From NCBI RefSeq assembly GCF_902686445.1, contig NC_062222.1:40423792-40487791 (forward strand): a DNA stretch of 64,000 nucleotides, written 5' to 3'. Source of the DNA: Sciurus carolinensis. Lineage: Eukaryota; Chordata; Mammalia; Rodentia; Sciuridae. The position numbers and the translations under genes are program-made. The notes under the pieces were generated by a model, which saw only the letters and a list, made by a program, of their open reading frames with translations, was not told the origin of the DNA and made no database searches. Below, piece by piece: positions 25,601-37,009 of this stretch (its first letter is position 1; each line of letters begins with the position of its first letter).

Positions 25601-26360
25601 TGTCTTCTGTTATCCATTCATCATACAATAGCATATTATTTAATCTCCAGGTGTTGGAGTAGTTTATGTTTTTTATCCTGTCATTTATTTCTAATTTCCA
25701 TCCATTATGATCTGAAAGAATACAAGGTAATATCTCTATCTTCTTGTACTTGCTAACATTATCTTTGTGGCATAAAATATGGTCTACTTTAGACAAAGAT
25801 CCATGTGCTGCTAAGAAGAAAGTGTATTCGCTCTTTGTTGGATGGTATATTCTATAAATGTCTGTTAAGTCTAAATTATTGATTGTGTTATTGAGATCTA
25901 TGGTTTCTTTGTTCAATTTTTGTTCGGAGGATCTATCCAGTGGTAAGAGAGGTGTGTTAAAATCACCTAGTATTATTGTGTTGTGGTCTATTTGATTTCT
26001 GGCATTGAGAAGGATTTGTTCGACATACATGGATGAGCCACTGTTTGGGGCATAGATATTTATGATTATTATGTCTTCCTCATTTATGCTTCCCTTAAGC
26101 AGTATGAAATGTCCTTCTTTATCCCTTCTGACTAACTTTGGCGTGAAGTCCACATTATCTGATATGAGGATGAATACACCAGTTTTTTTGCTGTGTCCAT
26201 GTGCATGGTATGTTTTCTCCCATCCTTTCACCTTTAGTCTGTGTGTATCTCTTTCTATGAGATGAATCTGTTGCAGGCACAAATTGTTGGATCTTTCTTT
26301 TTAATCAAATCAGCAGTCTGTGTCTTTTGATTAATGAGTTCAGGCCATTAACCTTCAGGG
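22624..26360 (-). pseudogene. L1 ORF2, broken (EN-RT-Cys domain)
   Basis: Four large frames represent ORF2. At 25449-26282 is the APE-like endonuclease, with Ile-Tyr-Ala-Pro-Asn, Gly-Asp-Phe-Asn and Ser-Asp-His-Asn motifs; the catalytic Glu of the usual Gln-Glu-Thr-His is Gln (Gln-Gln-Ile-His). At 24672-25304 is the RT fingers region (Gly-Pro-Asp-Gly-Phe). At 24461-24658 is the Asp-Ala-Glu-Lys-Ala-Phe-Asp RT motif. At 23188-24432 (414 codons) are the RT active-site region, reading Phe-Ala-Tyr-Asp instead of Phe-Ala-Asp-Asp, and thumb. At 22789-23172 is the Cys-rich tail (Cys-Trp...Cys...His-Cys-Trp-Trp-Gly-Cys). A stop and a 1-base deletion precede the endonuclease frame. Intact ORF2 makes the nicking and reverse-transcribing enzyme of target-primed retrotransposition; this copy cannot. 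Confidence 0.9.
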
Positions 26361-26479
26361 TTTATTATTGAGATATGATTTATATTCCTGCTCATTTGGC
26401 TCATTTTTTTTTTTTTTGACATGACTTGGTTTCTTCTTTAGTTGACTGTTCCTTTAGGGTAGTTCCTCCCTTTGCTGAT

Positions 26480-27469
26480 TACATTGTTGTTTTTCATCTC
26501 TTCCTCATGGAATATTTTGCTGAGAATGTTCTGTAAAGCTGGCTTTCTTTTTGTAAATTCTTTTAGCTTTCATTTATTATGGAAGGATTTAATTTTATCG
26601 TCAAATCTGAAGGTAAGTTTTTCTCAGTATAAAGATTCTTGTTTGGAATCCATTTTCTTTCAGGGCTTGAAAAATGTTTTTCCAGGCCCTTATAGCTTTT
26701 AGGGTCTGGATTGAAAAACCTGCTGATATTCATATTGGTTTCCCCCTGAGTGTAATTTGATTCTTCTCTCTCACGGCCTTTAAAATTCTGTCTTTATTTT
26801 GTATGTTAGGTATTTTCATAATAATGTGCCTTGGTGTAACTCTGTCATAATTTTGTGTATGTGGAGTCCTACAAGCCTCTTGTACTTGATTTTCCATTTC
26901 ATTCTTCAGATTTGGGAAACTTTCTGATATTATTTCATTGAATAGATTGTTCATTCCTTTGGTTTGTTTCTCTAAGCCTTCCTCAATCCCAATAATTGGT
27001 AAATTTGGCCTTTTCATGATATCCCATAATTCTTGTAGATTCTGTTCATGATTTCTTACCATCTTCTCTGTTTGGTCAACTTTGTTTTCAAGATTAAATA
27101 TTTTGTCTTCAATGTCTGAGGTTCTGTCTTCCAGGTGTTCTATCCTATTGGTTATGCTTTCTATGGAGTTTTTAATTTGGTTTATTGTTTCCTTCATTTC
27201 AAAGATTTCTGTTTTTTTTTTTTTTTTGATATCTGTAACTCTTTATTGAAATGATCTTTTGCTTCTTGTATTTGCTCTTTTAACTCTCTATTTGTGTGAT
27301 CATTCAATGCCTGCATTTGCTCTTTCATCTCCTCATTTGCTTCCCTGATCATTTTATTTATGTACATTCTGAACTCCCTTTCTGACATTTCTTCTGCTAT
27401 GCTTTCATTGGATTTTATTGCTGTACCATCTAGGTTTGTTTGGGACATTTTCTTCTCTTGTTTTCTCAT
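26480..27469 (-). pseudogene. L1 ORF1, broken
   Basis: The ATG at 27469 opens a 91-codon frame rich in Glu/Lys that includes a coiled coil. A 16-bp A-run (27212-27227) shifts the frame, and the protein resumes in the frame starting at 27197 (155 codons). That frame holds the coiled coil (Ile-Glu-His-Leu-Glu-Asp-Arg) and the RRM-like and start of the C-terminal domain (Asp-Arg-Val-Thr-Pro-Arg-His-Ile). A stop at 26730 removes the remaining C-terminal domain, whose degraded coding continues to about 26480. The intact product is a trimeric RNA-binding chaperone. Confidence 0.85.
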
Positions 27470-28582
27470 ATTGCTCAGGTATCTATCCCTCTAGTAGTGA
27501 AACTCTGGGATATTGCAGATTTCTTCTATTGGCTAATATTGTCTCTGTAGATTTCCAATAACTCACCTCTCAGCCTTCAGTAGCCTGAAGTATTGGAGGA
27601 ACTTGATAATGCGGTGCTCCACTAGGAAGTTGCCCATCTAGGGGTGGTGGCCTTCAGGTGGGATATATTCCCTGTCAGTGGGCAAAGGCACCTCCACTTG
27701 TTGACTGATGGTCATCCAAAGGGGGACTTGACTGCAGACTGGGGCATGTCTGATCTGGGTCTGTGTCTCTGGTTCTACTGCCCTGGTGGGACAGCCTTGC
27801 CCAGCAGGGATGACTTACCCAGTGGGGAAATTTTGCTGGGCAGTTCTCCTCTGAGCAGTTCCCTTCAGTCCAGAACTACCACCTGGACTGGGAAGCCCTC
27901 CTCTGCTACGTTCCCTGGGGACCAGATGTACCGCCTGGGCCTTGGACCCTCTTTCTGCATCAAAGCCTTTCGCTGTGTGACCCTCCTCTGCAATGCTCCT
28001 GATTGACTGGGTTCTGGGCTCCAGCAGGGGAATCTCAACTGGCCCACCCTACTCCAGGAAGTTCCCTGCATTTCAGGACTACTGCCACAACCTGGACCCA
28101 GACCAGTGGGAGAGACTCACCTGATGGCGCTGAGTTGGTCCCGAGTCTCTCAATACTTTTCTTCTTGACTCCTGGGTCTTGTCAAAGGTCCTCTAGCCTC
28201 CTGTAGGTGTCTCAGGAAGGGAGCTGCCCTTCCAATGATGATGGCCACGCCCTCAGGTATAATTCAAAATGCCTGCACCAGCCTATAAAGAAGCCTCTGG
28301 CTAGCTCCGTGACGCAGGCTGGCTAACTGGTCTGCCGGTTTGCTTCACAATGGCAACAGACCTTGGCATGGTGGTCAGGCAGGGTCGCTCATGATGGCAT
28401 CTGTCTTCGGCCTGGTGGTTGAGCAGGTTGGCTGCCTGCCGCTTAGCTCCACAAGGCAGGCAGGTTGGGTGCCCACCTGCTACCTCCGGGATGCAGGCGG
28501 CCTGACTCATTCGCCAGCTCGCTCTACGACTGTGACCACCCAGGGATGGCACCGTCCTTGGTGCAAGGGTTAGGCAGGGTCT
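27470..28582 (-). promoter_or_regulatory. L1 5' UTR / promoter, GC-rich
   Basis: About 1.1 kb, much richer in G+C than the surroundings, lying upstream of ORF1 and ending exactly at the TSD. The part at about 28060-28200 is homologous to the L1 5' UTR at 63490-63620 (shared GAGAGACTCACC and GAGTTGGTCCC blocks). The outermost 380 bp (28200-28582) are not found there. Promoter function is inferred from the L1 family plan. No repeated monomers are visible. Confidence 0.75.
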
Positions 28583-28594
28583 GATCACTTTATT

Positions 28595-30250
28595 TGTGAT
28601 ATCACATTTACTTAGAAAAAATATAAAGTAGTATGAATAAATAATTGCAAATTTATTAATATTTCTTATTCCTATGCAAAATTTAGCCATTGAATAATTT
28701 TGTTTTTATAAATCTCAGAATAAAACAGCAAGAGATGTTTCTCTGCTGATCAATGACAGTGAAATCAAATTGTCTTATTTAGCTTTAAAGTTTATAGAGG
28801 AATATTTTAACTTAAAGGTGAAGCAATATAATTTTTGATATATAGAAAGGAAATTTTCTGCATATATGAAACATATATGAACAATGGAAACAATAACAAA
28901 GCTTCATTATGAACATTTCCATTGTATCAATTTTTCCATTATCATCTTCATTTTTGATATTTTGAAATGCCATCTTATTCACATATTAATGCAAATTTTA
29001 TTTTTATTTGAAGAACACTTAAGCTGGATAAAGTAGTAAGACTGATTTCTATGCAATTAACAATGATATTAACATCCTTGGTCATTCATCATACTCAGTC
29101 CTGCCATGGACCATTTTTTGACTATTCATATGTATGGATAGACTTAATTGCTCTCTACAAATATGGACATCTAAATTTTCTGATGCACATCCATCAGTCA
29201 GAAGGGCTTTTTGTCCCAAGAGGTAAAAAGACAGACTTAAGAGTATAGTATAGCATATACCTTCCTTGTCAAGAGTGATGGGCCCTGTCTTGTCAGTTGT
29301 CATACCTACTTCAGGAAACTTCTGTCTTCTATGAGTGTATTTTGCCTCCAAAAGAGAAAAATAAAAGTGTGCAATTATGACAAAAGTGTTGCACTGACTT
29401 ATCTTTTCCTAAGAGGTTTTAGTTGTATTCAGACTATATAGTAGAGCAAGCAAAATAGTAATGATGCAATTTATTAAAATAATTGCTTTTATTTTCTGAA
29501 TTATTTAGTAATTCTTTAGCACCAATTATATTTTATCAGTATTTTAAATAAAGTAGTGAATTAATAAATCAATCTTGCATGTGTTCTTAGTTTATTATAA
29601 CTCCTACATGAATTTCTAGTCACATAGTGTAGTTTCACTTGCATTATTTGCCTACATGTCTTTTCTTATATTTCATACAAACTATATACATACATACATG
29701 TAAGTATGTGTATGTACATGTACACATATACATATATGGAATTTGTTATACATAGTAGATAAACACAAATAAAAATTATGTGAAAAATACTATTACCCAC
29801 AACTTATTCATGAAGAACAGTTTTGGCTGTAGTTCAGAAGCTTATTTGCTACCAAGATATTGTATTTGCATGACTAATTGTGCCTTGCTTTGAACCTTTA
29901 TGAACTCAGGTTGTTCTAAATTTCCTTCACTGTCTTTTTCACTTCTACTTTTAATTATTAATGCTTTCTAAACCTGCTTTTTATAAAAGCTCACATTTAT
30001 GTAGGAAAATTAATATTGATGACAAAGATTATATTTACTGAAAACAAATTTTAAAAATTTACCAAATTTAAATTACCTAGTATAATAAGGTATGTGGGAA
30101 TAAATGGTATCACAGACACACTCAAATTTCCACTTAACAAAAGAAAACAACATCACAGTCTTACAATATGCCATAAGCCAATTCAAAATTGAGTTATTTT
30201 TTTAAGAAATTATTTTTTATAGAATGGAATGCATTTTATTTTAATAAAAT
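28595..30250. other. AT-rich unique sequence
   Basis: No gene or repeat recognised apart from a short TACATA/TATGTA-rich stretch near 29685-29740. Confidence 0.45.
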
Positions 30251-30251
30251 A

Positions 30252-30680
30252 ATGTGTCAGAAACAGCAACTGAACGGTTCTGAACTGTCCTGTGGCAGAG
30301 GTGACTCTCTTCTGGAAAACTCTGATGGGAAGGCGCTGAAGGGATGGCCCAGTTGCTATGGTGATGCCCTGTTCAATAGGTGGTTCTGTAGGGACCTTGA
30401 GTTCCAGATGCCAGCTGTTGGGGGTAGAAAGCTGATAATCATAATTAGGCTGCTCATACTTATGACCTTGGCTTTGCTTGCTTTGAAGAAACTTTCCCAC
30501 AATAACCCTTTTAATATTAAACTTACATAATAAAGGTGCTGAGCTTGCTTGTGGTGGGTTAAGCCCCACCAGGGCTTGATTTTCCCACCAAGCCCATTTT
30601 TTTCTCTCTCTTTTGTGTCTATCTTTTCTCCATCTCCTCCTTGCTTGATCTGGTTAACCACCTGGAATAAACTGTCATGC
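30252..30680 (+). other. LTR-like sequence, unresolved
   Basis: A block of higher G+C content. It contains AATAAAGGTGCTGAGC near 30530, followed by a pyrimidine-rich stretch and a second AATAAA near 30667. That is reminiscent of an LTR R-U5 region, and the block could begin TGTCAG at about 30252. I could not find a matching TG...CA end or a TSD. Treat as a candidate only; an unrelated old retro-sequence is equally possible. Confidence 0.3.
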
Positions 30681-30781
30681 AGGTTGTGATAATAATGCTA
30701 TGATATCTTTTATATCTGTATGCGTACACATACAACAAAATTTAAATTACTTTCTGTTGAACTTTTTTCCAACATTTAATC

Positions 30782-30890
30782 TATAATTTTTTTTTTTTTT
30801 TTGCGGTGCTGGGGATCGAACTCAGGGCCTTGTGCTTGAGAGGCAAGCACTCTACCAGCTGAGCTATCTCCCCAGCCCTATAATTTTTTT
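30782..30890 (-). mobile_element. Short ID-type SINE with poly(A) tail and TSD
   Basis: Minus-strand tRNA-Ala-derived SINE (30794-30878): GGGCTGGGGAGATAGCTCAG start, A box TAGCTCAGCTGG, B box GAGTTCGATCC, then a T-run (A-tail on the minus strand) at 30787-30802. TATAATTTTTTT occurs on both sides (30782-30793 and 30879-30890) as the TSD. It is close to an intact tRNA-like head and has no long sciurid tail, so it is a different and younger type than the copy at 57-197. Confidence 0.9.
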
Positions 30891-33800
30891 AATATGACAA
30901 GGAGATATAGTAACAGAGAAGAGGATACTGTTATTCAAAAGTGCACAATAACATTTTTATATATGATTTTCTTTAACAAAATATGAAAAAATAAATACTT
31001 TCACACTATTATAGCACAATTGATGATAATACAGGAAAGTAATAGTATTATAAAAGCAATTTTTATATGGCACTGTAGCAGAATATAATGCTTGACCCTT
31101 TTTTACAAATAATTATAAAGTAGCTAAAAATGTGGAAGTATTTAGTGTTCTTTTGGAATCATGTTAGAAAAGTTGATTTTGGAATAGAATTAACAATAAG
31201 GAAATGTAATATACTGGTATGATATTGTAATATACTTGAATTTATGTGCAAAATATGAAAACTGGAAAAACTGTTATGCTGAATACTGAAAAAATTGTAA
31301 TCTACTCTAAAATTATTTTGTCTAATGAAAACTTTATTTATTGCTAATCACCTTGAGTAAAAGTTAAAATTTTGATACCTTAATACTTAAGAAAATCTCA
31401 GATATTTTATTATCCTCAAACTGAAACATCCATAATACTTTATACAATTTAAAATTGAGGTACAGAAACCAAATTGAAAAAAAATAATAATAAATTTAGA
31501 ATATGTTATGCAGAGAACTTCAACAAGATGTTAGAGTAAGAATATCTATCTCATGTTAGTATTTGTTTAAGGATAAAGATTAAAATATGCTTATTTTTAA
31601 AATATGAAATTTAGCCCAACATAATAATGGTTATTCATTCTTATTCTGGGTAGTATGTAAGCCCTGCTTGCATATCTGTTTTTATATTTATAGTGAGGAA
31701 TTATTCTCAACATTGGTCTTATGACTTGTGTTAATCATAATTTTTTTTTACTTCTATAATGGAAATATATCTTCTGTAATAGATTGTGTTACAGGGGATT
31801 GTTCATAATCAATAACATCACTTGGTTGTTCGTCAATGTTGTTAAAAGTCCCCAGAGTCAAACATATTTTTTTTTTTTGGTATATTTCATTTAAGCTTCA
31901 GTAATGAAAAATCACCAATAAAAATTTTAAGAGTTGATAAAACCTTCTCTCATCCTCAAAATTTAAAATTTATTGAGACTTGGTGAACATTTACAGTTCA
32001 TATACACAAACACTGATGATTACCCTCCACTGAATTATTTTAAGTAAATCCTATCATAGGATCTGTAGACATTTCAATATGCATCTCCAAACATTGAGGA
32101 CTTATTAAACTATAATATCATTATCATACCATAAATTAACAATAATTTCTTAATTTATAAACATTGTTCAAATTTCCCTGATTTCTTATTTACTTAAATC
32201 ATATTCTAAACATAAGCATCACTATGATCATTTTTAGTTTTCTTTTTAGTTTTTGGTTGATTTTTTAATTGACAGATAAAAAGTGTATATATTTGGCATG
32301 TACAACATACTGTCTTAAAATATGTATACATGTGGAGTAACTAAATTGAGTTCATAAATATATGCATTACCCTATTGTTATTTTTCAGTTACAGTACTTA
32401 AAATCTACTTAGAAATTTCCAGAATGTAATATATTGTTATTAACTATAGCTAATATATTAATTTTCATTTTTCTTATATATGGTTAATATGTAAGTTCTC
32501 TAGTTCTGCTTTTTGTTTTTTCTTTTAATTCGTTTTTTGATGAAATTCAGTATCTCTTAAGAGTTTCCCAAATTGCCACATCTTTGCCAATATGAACCTT
32601 TTCAAACTGACTTCTGAGGATCTAAAAAGAAGGATCTGAAAAGCTTGCCAATAGACTGACATACTGTCGGTGATTACAGGTAAAACAAGAGGTCTCATCC
32701 TTGTCTTGTAGATTTCCTACATCAGACCTGGAGATTTCATCAACAACTTATTGAATGCTATTTAGAGAATATAGCCTAGAAGCTAGAGATGCCCATGAAA
32801 AGTGGGTTTGTCATCTTTTTTAGGATATTTACAACATTTTCTAGGTCTGTGGGTTTTTTAATCAGTTATAGGATCAACAAATACCTAATCCACCATTATT
32901 TTGATTTAAGATTCTTGAATAGCTTCTTTGAAATTTTAAATACATTTTCTCTAATACTGATGATATTGTTTCCTAAAAATACTAACATAATATCATTTAG
33001 TTTCAATTCATGTATGTGTTAATATCAGTATGATTTATCAACCAGCAGCAAAACTGACAAATCCAGAAGAGAGAAGACACAAATGAAACAGGAGTTAACA
33101 CTGTAAGTCTTATAGGTATCAAAGGATAATTTTAAAATATTCTGAACAACTTAGTATAAATATGACAACTTAGATAAAATCAACTAATTCTTTAAAAACA
33201 ATATAAAATGAATAATTGAACTAGCCTTACAGCATTTGAGTGAATTGAATACATAATATAATAATACTCCAATGACAGAAATCTCTAGAACCAGATGTTT
33301 TTGATGGATAATTATTGTGTTCAAAGAAATAACACCAATTCTTCATAATCTCTTCCAAAGAATACAAGAAACACTTTCTCTTTCCTGTTATGAATCTGTA
33401 GTCTAATACCAACACCAGACAGTAACAGTTCAAAAACGAAGTCAATTTCAACTCTACATCTGTCACGAATCTCATGAATATAGACTCAAAAATCTTAACC
33501 ACAAAATTAAGAAAATAGAATTCTGCAGAATATATCATGACCAGATGGGATTTTGAGGTTCAATATTTGAAAAAAATCAGTCATTTTAATGTGCAACATT
33601 AACACCTGACAACAGCAACATAGGATGTGTGATCTTATAAATTGACCCACAGAAACAAAATGAATGGAAAATCTCTAAGTTAAAAAATTAAGTTTGCTTA
33701 TAGATATAGTTAAGAAATTAATTTGTCCAGTTATTTAGAATATTTCTTTATCATTGGATATCTATAAGATTGAAAGTGCTACCTCTAATTCCCTTTCTGT

Positions 33801-34136
33801 CTTCTCTCTGATTTGTCAATTTTGCTACAAGTTAATAAATCTTATTGTTATTTTCCAAGAAAGGATTCATGTTTCATTAGTTTTTTTATATTTTTTCCTT
33901 TTCTAATGTCATCAATTCTTGCTCATATTTTCCTTCTACTCATTGTAATAATATTTTGCTCTTTTTTTCTAGATATGTTAGGTGGTAGATTATTATCTCA
34001 CATTGACATGTTTCTCCTTTATAATATTAAATTGAATGTTGAAAATTTCTTTCTCATCACTGCATTAGTTTTATGACACAAATTTTGATATGTTGTACTT
34101 AATTCTAACAAAATTTCACAATTGAAAAATTCCTCA
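30891..34136. other. AT-rich unique sequence
   Basis: About 3.2 kb of very AT-rich DNA with no coding region, RNA or assigned repeat. The frames at 33227-33538 and 33813-34076 have low-complexity, hydrophobic translations typical of chance frames. Confidence 0.45.
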
Positions 34137-34342
34137 GCAATGCATGGTGGCACACACCTGTAAGCCCAGTGACTCAGGAGGCCAAGGCAGGAAGATCAGA
34201 AATTTAAAGCCAGACTCAGCAACTTAGGGAGGAATTAAGCAAGATCCTGTCTCAAAAAAGAAGGAAAAGAAAATAGGGGGGCTAGAATGTGGTTCCGTGG
34301 TTAAACGCTTTTCACCTCAATTCCTAGTACAAGGGAAAAAAA
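34137..34342 (+). mobile_element. B1-dID fusion SINE
   Basis: A B1 half (GCATGGTGGCACACACCTGT, CAGGAGGCCAAGGCAGGAAG) followed by an ID half (GGCTAGAATGTGGTTCCGTG, TCAATTCCTAGTAC) and an A-tail. Better preserved than the copy at 856-1052. The TSD is unclear. Confidence 0.88.
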
Positions 34343-35107
34343 TGATTTCCGTAAGATTTTCTTTTTGATCTATGGATTTATGAATTATTGAAAACAAATC
34401 ATTCAGTTTACACGTAGAGATTTTCTTGTTTGTTTTGTTGTTGTTGTTTATTTTCTGTTGTTTTTGTTGAGTTTTATTTATAGTTTCCTCTGCAGTTGGG
34501 TTTTATTTCCTAGAAAATGTTTTTTCTTAATATATGTTTAGACATATGACATATGCTTAAAAGAATGAGAATTATTCTATTGTTGAATGTAAATGACAAT
34601 TAGATTCTGCTGATTGATGGTATTCTTCAATTCTTTATATCATTATGGATTTTCTGTCTAGTTATTCTATCAGTTTTTGAGAGAGGAATATTGAAGTCTT
34701 CAGCTATAATTATGGATGTTTTCTTCTTTCTTTCTGTCTCTTCTCCATTTCTCTCACTCATAATTATCTTTCCTCTGAAGCTTACTTTAGCTCACATTAA
34801 TTAATCTACTCCTGCACATATTTGAATGTTTTAGCTTCATCTTTTATCTTTCTCTTTCTTTTCTTCTGTATAAATGGAAAGGAAATTGTCAACTTAAACA
34901 CCATCAAATGAAGGGTGAGTAAGGAAACTTCATATTGTTAGGTAAGTATGACCTTAGTGATATGTGATATACAAGAGGTATTTTAATTTGTGAACTCCAA
35001 CCCAGACATGTCAAGTGCTTTCCCCATTCAAGTTAACACTTATAGATTCCTACTAAAAAGGATACAGAAATGGTATGGAAAAGTTGCTTAATGAAAAGAA
35101 AACCTCA
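34343..35107. other. Unique T-rich sequence
   Basis: No gene recognised. TTTGTTG-rich low-complexity runs occur near 34425-34465. Confidence 0.4.
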
Positions 35108-35268
35108 ACATTACCCTATGTTACATGTATGATTACATGAATGGTATGAATCTACATCGTGTACGACCATAGAAACGAAATGATGTACCCCATTTGTGTA
35201 TAATGAATCAAAATGCAGTCTATAAAATATTAAAAGATAAATACAAAAATTTAAAAAAGAAGGGAGTG
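35108..35268 (+). mobile_element. L1 3' tip
   Basis: Only the last about 130 bp of the L1 3' UTR plus tail: CATGTATGATTACATGAATG, AAATGATGTACCCCATTTGT, GAATCAAAATGCAGTC, then an A-rich tail. It matches the 3' end of the element at 50858-51064. A severely 5'-truncated insertion. No secure TSD. Confidence 0.75.
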
Positions 35269-35396
35269 TAGAAATTAAAAATTATGTGGAATACTCTTTA
35301 AATTATAATTAACCATATTTTCATATCTTCACAGTAACACAAAACCCAGTCACTTGCAGAACAGGTTCATATTACTTAAATACCAGATTCGTCCTT

Positions 35397-35824
35397 TTCA
35401 TGGTTTGGATGTGAGATGTCCCCAAAAATCTCATGTGTGAGACAATGCAAGAAAGTACAGAGGAGAAATAATTGGTTTGTGAGAGTCTTAATCCAGTCAG
35501 TGACTACTTCCCTGTCAGGGATTAACTGAGTGGTATCTGAAGTGGTAGGGCATAGCTGGAGGAGGTGGGAATTGAGGCTATGCCTTTGAGGTATATATTT
35601 GTATCTGGCTAGTGGACACTGCAATCTGTGCTTCCTGATCAACATGTGACTGTTTCCCCTATACCACACTAGCCTGTCATGATGTGCAACCTCACCTGGA
35701 GCCTGAGGAATGGTGCTGGACTTCTGTGGACTGAGACCTCTGAAACCGTGAGTCCTTAATTAATTTTTCCTCCTCTGCATTTGTCATGGTTGGGTCCTTT
35801 AGTCAAAACAGTCTTTTACTGAAC
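35397..35824 (+). mobile_element. MaLR-like LTR
   Basis: Plus-strand LTR starting TGGTTTGGATGTGAGATGTC and ending near GTCCTTTAGTCAAAACA. It is the best preserved copy of the family also seen at 3376, 4560 and 51256. CTTTT occurs just outside both ends, which would fit a 5-bp ERVL-type TSD if the termini are slightly altered. It abuts the 3' UTR-derived part of the YWHAQ retropseudogene and may have inserted into it. Confidence 0.65.
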
Positions 35825-36870
35825 GTTCGGAGGTTACTTATGTATGTATGAAATGAAGTAATTAATATTTTCCTACAGCAGCAACGGCACACCAGGAAAA
35901 CCAAGAAGAATACAAATTAAGGGGTGTGGTTGGCTTTCCCAGAGCTGCAGTGTAAAAATACTATAGGTGATTCCATAAACATGGATGAGTTTCTTTGCTA
36001 TAGGAAATATAAATGGAATAAGGAATGAGGTTGTTTTAAAAGGTTATTTGAAGGGAAGAAGGATGGCACCCTGTTTGCATTTAGTTTTCACCCCCTTCTA
36101 CCACATCACATTCTTCTCTTGCACTGTTTGATGTCCATGGTGTTGTCTGTAAACAGCTAAACGATGAGGGTGTTATCTTTGTATGGGTCTTCATTTGGTG
36201 TTTCAAGTTTTTCAATGGCTTTATCATAAACTTTTGGCCAGTGTGCAAGCAAGCTCTGGGTTATTGCAGACCTCATAGCAAATACAGAAATGTTAAGAAC
36301 AGGTGCAAGCAGATTGTTTGTGTGGGTTACATTTGTTTCTTAGGTCAAATGCCTTTTGCTAAATTCCTTGTGAATTATCTATCATTTATTTTCCATCACC
36401 ACCACATGCAAATTCAGCAAGGTACCAGAAATCATTTCCCTTCATTTTCAGGTAGAAGATCTAACTGCCTGGATTAGGTGCCCTAAGTATTAAACACTAA
36501 TCCAGCCATTCCAGGACTTGATTCTAATGGATCTCAACTCCAACTCCACTTTCTCCGAATAGTCCATTGTCAGTTACACTTCTTGTGGGAGGTGTAGGGT
36601 TTCAGCTAGACGCTTGAAATGACTCTCAAGGCAGACTGAAGGCTTACAACCACTTTCTTGTACACAACCAAGAGCAAGCAAAGCTCCCTTTTAGACAGTT
36701 GGGCACCTGTTTTTTCACAGCCTTCTTACAGGTGGACTTGTGGTGCTTGTCGTCTTTGGCCAGTTTGAACCCCTGTATCAGCTTGGTCTTCTCCTTGGCA
36801 TTGAGGCCTGGGAGAGGGCTAGGTGAGTGAGGGGATCTGCTGGAGAGGTACTCCTCTCTGTAGCCATGAA
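35825..36870 (-). pseudogene. YWHAQ: YWHAQ (14-3-3 theta) processed pseudogene
   Basis: An intronless minus-strand copy of the 14-3-3 theta mRNA. The coding part runs from an ATG-like start at 36801-36799 to a stop at 36083-36081, about 721 bp against the parental 738. Fragments translate as Glu-Lys-Thr-Lys-Leu-Ile-Gln, Glu-Lys-Val-Glu-Leu-Glu-Leu-Arg-Ser-Ile, Tyr-Leu-Ala-Glu-Phe-Ala-Cys-Gly, Ile-Asp-Asn-Ser-Gln-Gly and a Glu-Gly-Gly-Glu-Asn C-terminus. The Ala-Cys-Gly and Ile-Asp-Asn-Ser-Gln-Gly stretches point to theta among the seven paralogues. Stops and frameshifts are frequent. Sequence matching the theta 3' UTR continues to about 35825. The parent is a phosphoserine-binding adaptor; this copy is dead. 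No poly(A) tract is seen at the left end, where an LTR adjoins. Confidence 0.9.
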
Positions 36871-36884
36871 TCATCTTTTAACTT

Positions 36885-36945
36885 TTAATATCATTAATAT
36901 TAAATTATTATCTTATTAATATTAAATTATTAATATCTTAGTTTG
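36885..36945. repeat. AT-only short tandem repeat
   Basis: Repeated ATTAATATTAAATTATT units. Low complexity, with palindromic potential. Confidence 0.7.
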
Positions 36946-37009
36946 AAATTAGTTTCTAATTAGTACATAATTGAGTAAAATTCAAAAAAATCTATCTTTT
37001 AATACCATT

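Larger units (their letters stand above)
22361..28594 (-). mobile_element. Full-length L1 with perfect 12-bp TSD
   Basis: The element is 22373-28582 (6,210 bp) on the minus strand. It is bracketed by GATCACTTTATT at 22361-22372 and 28583-28594. Order on the minus strand: GC-rich 5' UTR (28582-27470), ORF1 (27469-26480), ORF2 (about 26360-22624) and a 3' UTR with a polypurine tract and A-tail (22623-22373). Both ends and the TSD are intact, so this is one complete insertion. It cannot be autonomous: ORF1 is shifted at a 16-bp A-run, ORF2 has several frame breaks, the endonuclease Glu is Gln and the RT FADD motif reads Phe-Ala-Tyr-Asp. Its 3' UTR lacks the telomere-like block found in two other copies. 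Confidence 0.95.

Noticed and set aside
27644..28006. 120-codon plus-strand frame
   Set aside because: Lies antisense in the GC-rich L1 5' UTR and has no counterpart I could see in the other 5' UTR copy, unlike the neighbouring 28003-28206 frame.
28301..28690. 129-codon minus-strand frame at the L1 5' end
   Set aside because: It starts in flanking DNA beyond the TSD and runs into the 5' UTR, so it cannot be an L1 gene; no recognised product.
30794..30878. Possible tRNA-Ala gene (good A and B boxes)
   Set aside because: It carries a poly(A) tail and a TSD and has the SINE head start GGGCTGGGGA; no proper acceptor stem. It is an ID-type SINE.
36885..36945. CRISPR-like spaced repeats
   Set aside because: AT-only low-complexity repeat without unique spacers, in a mammalian genome.
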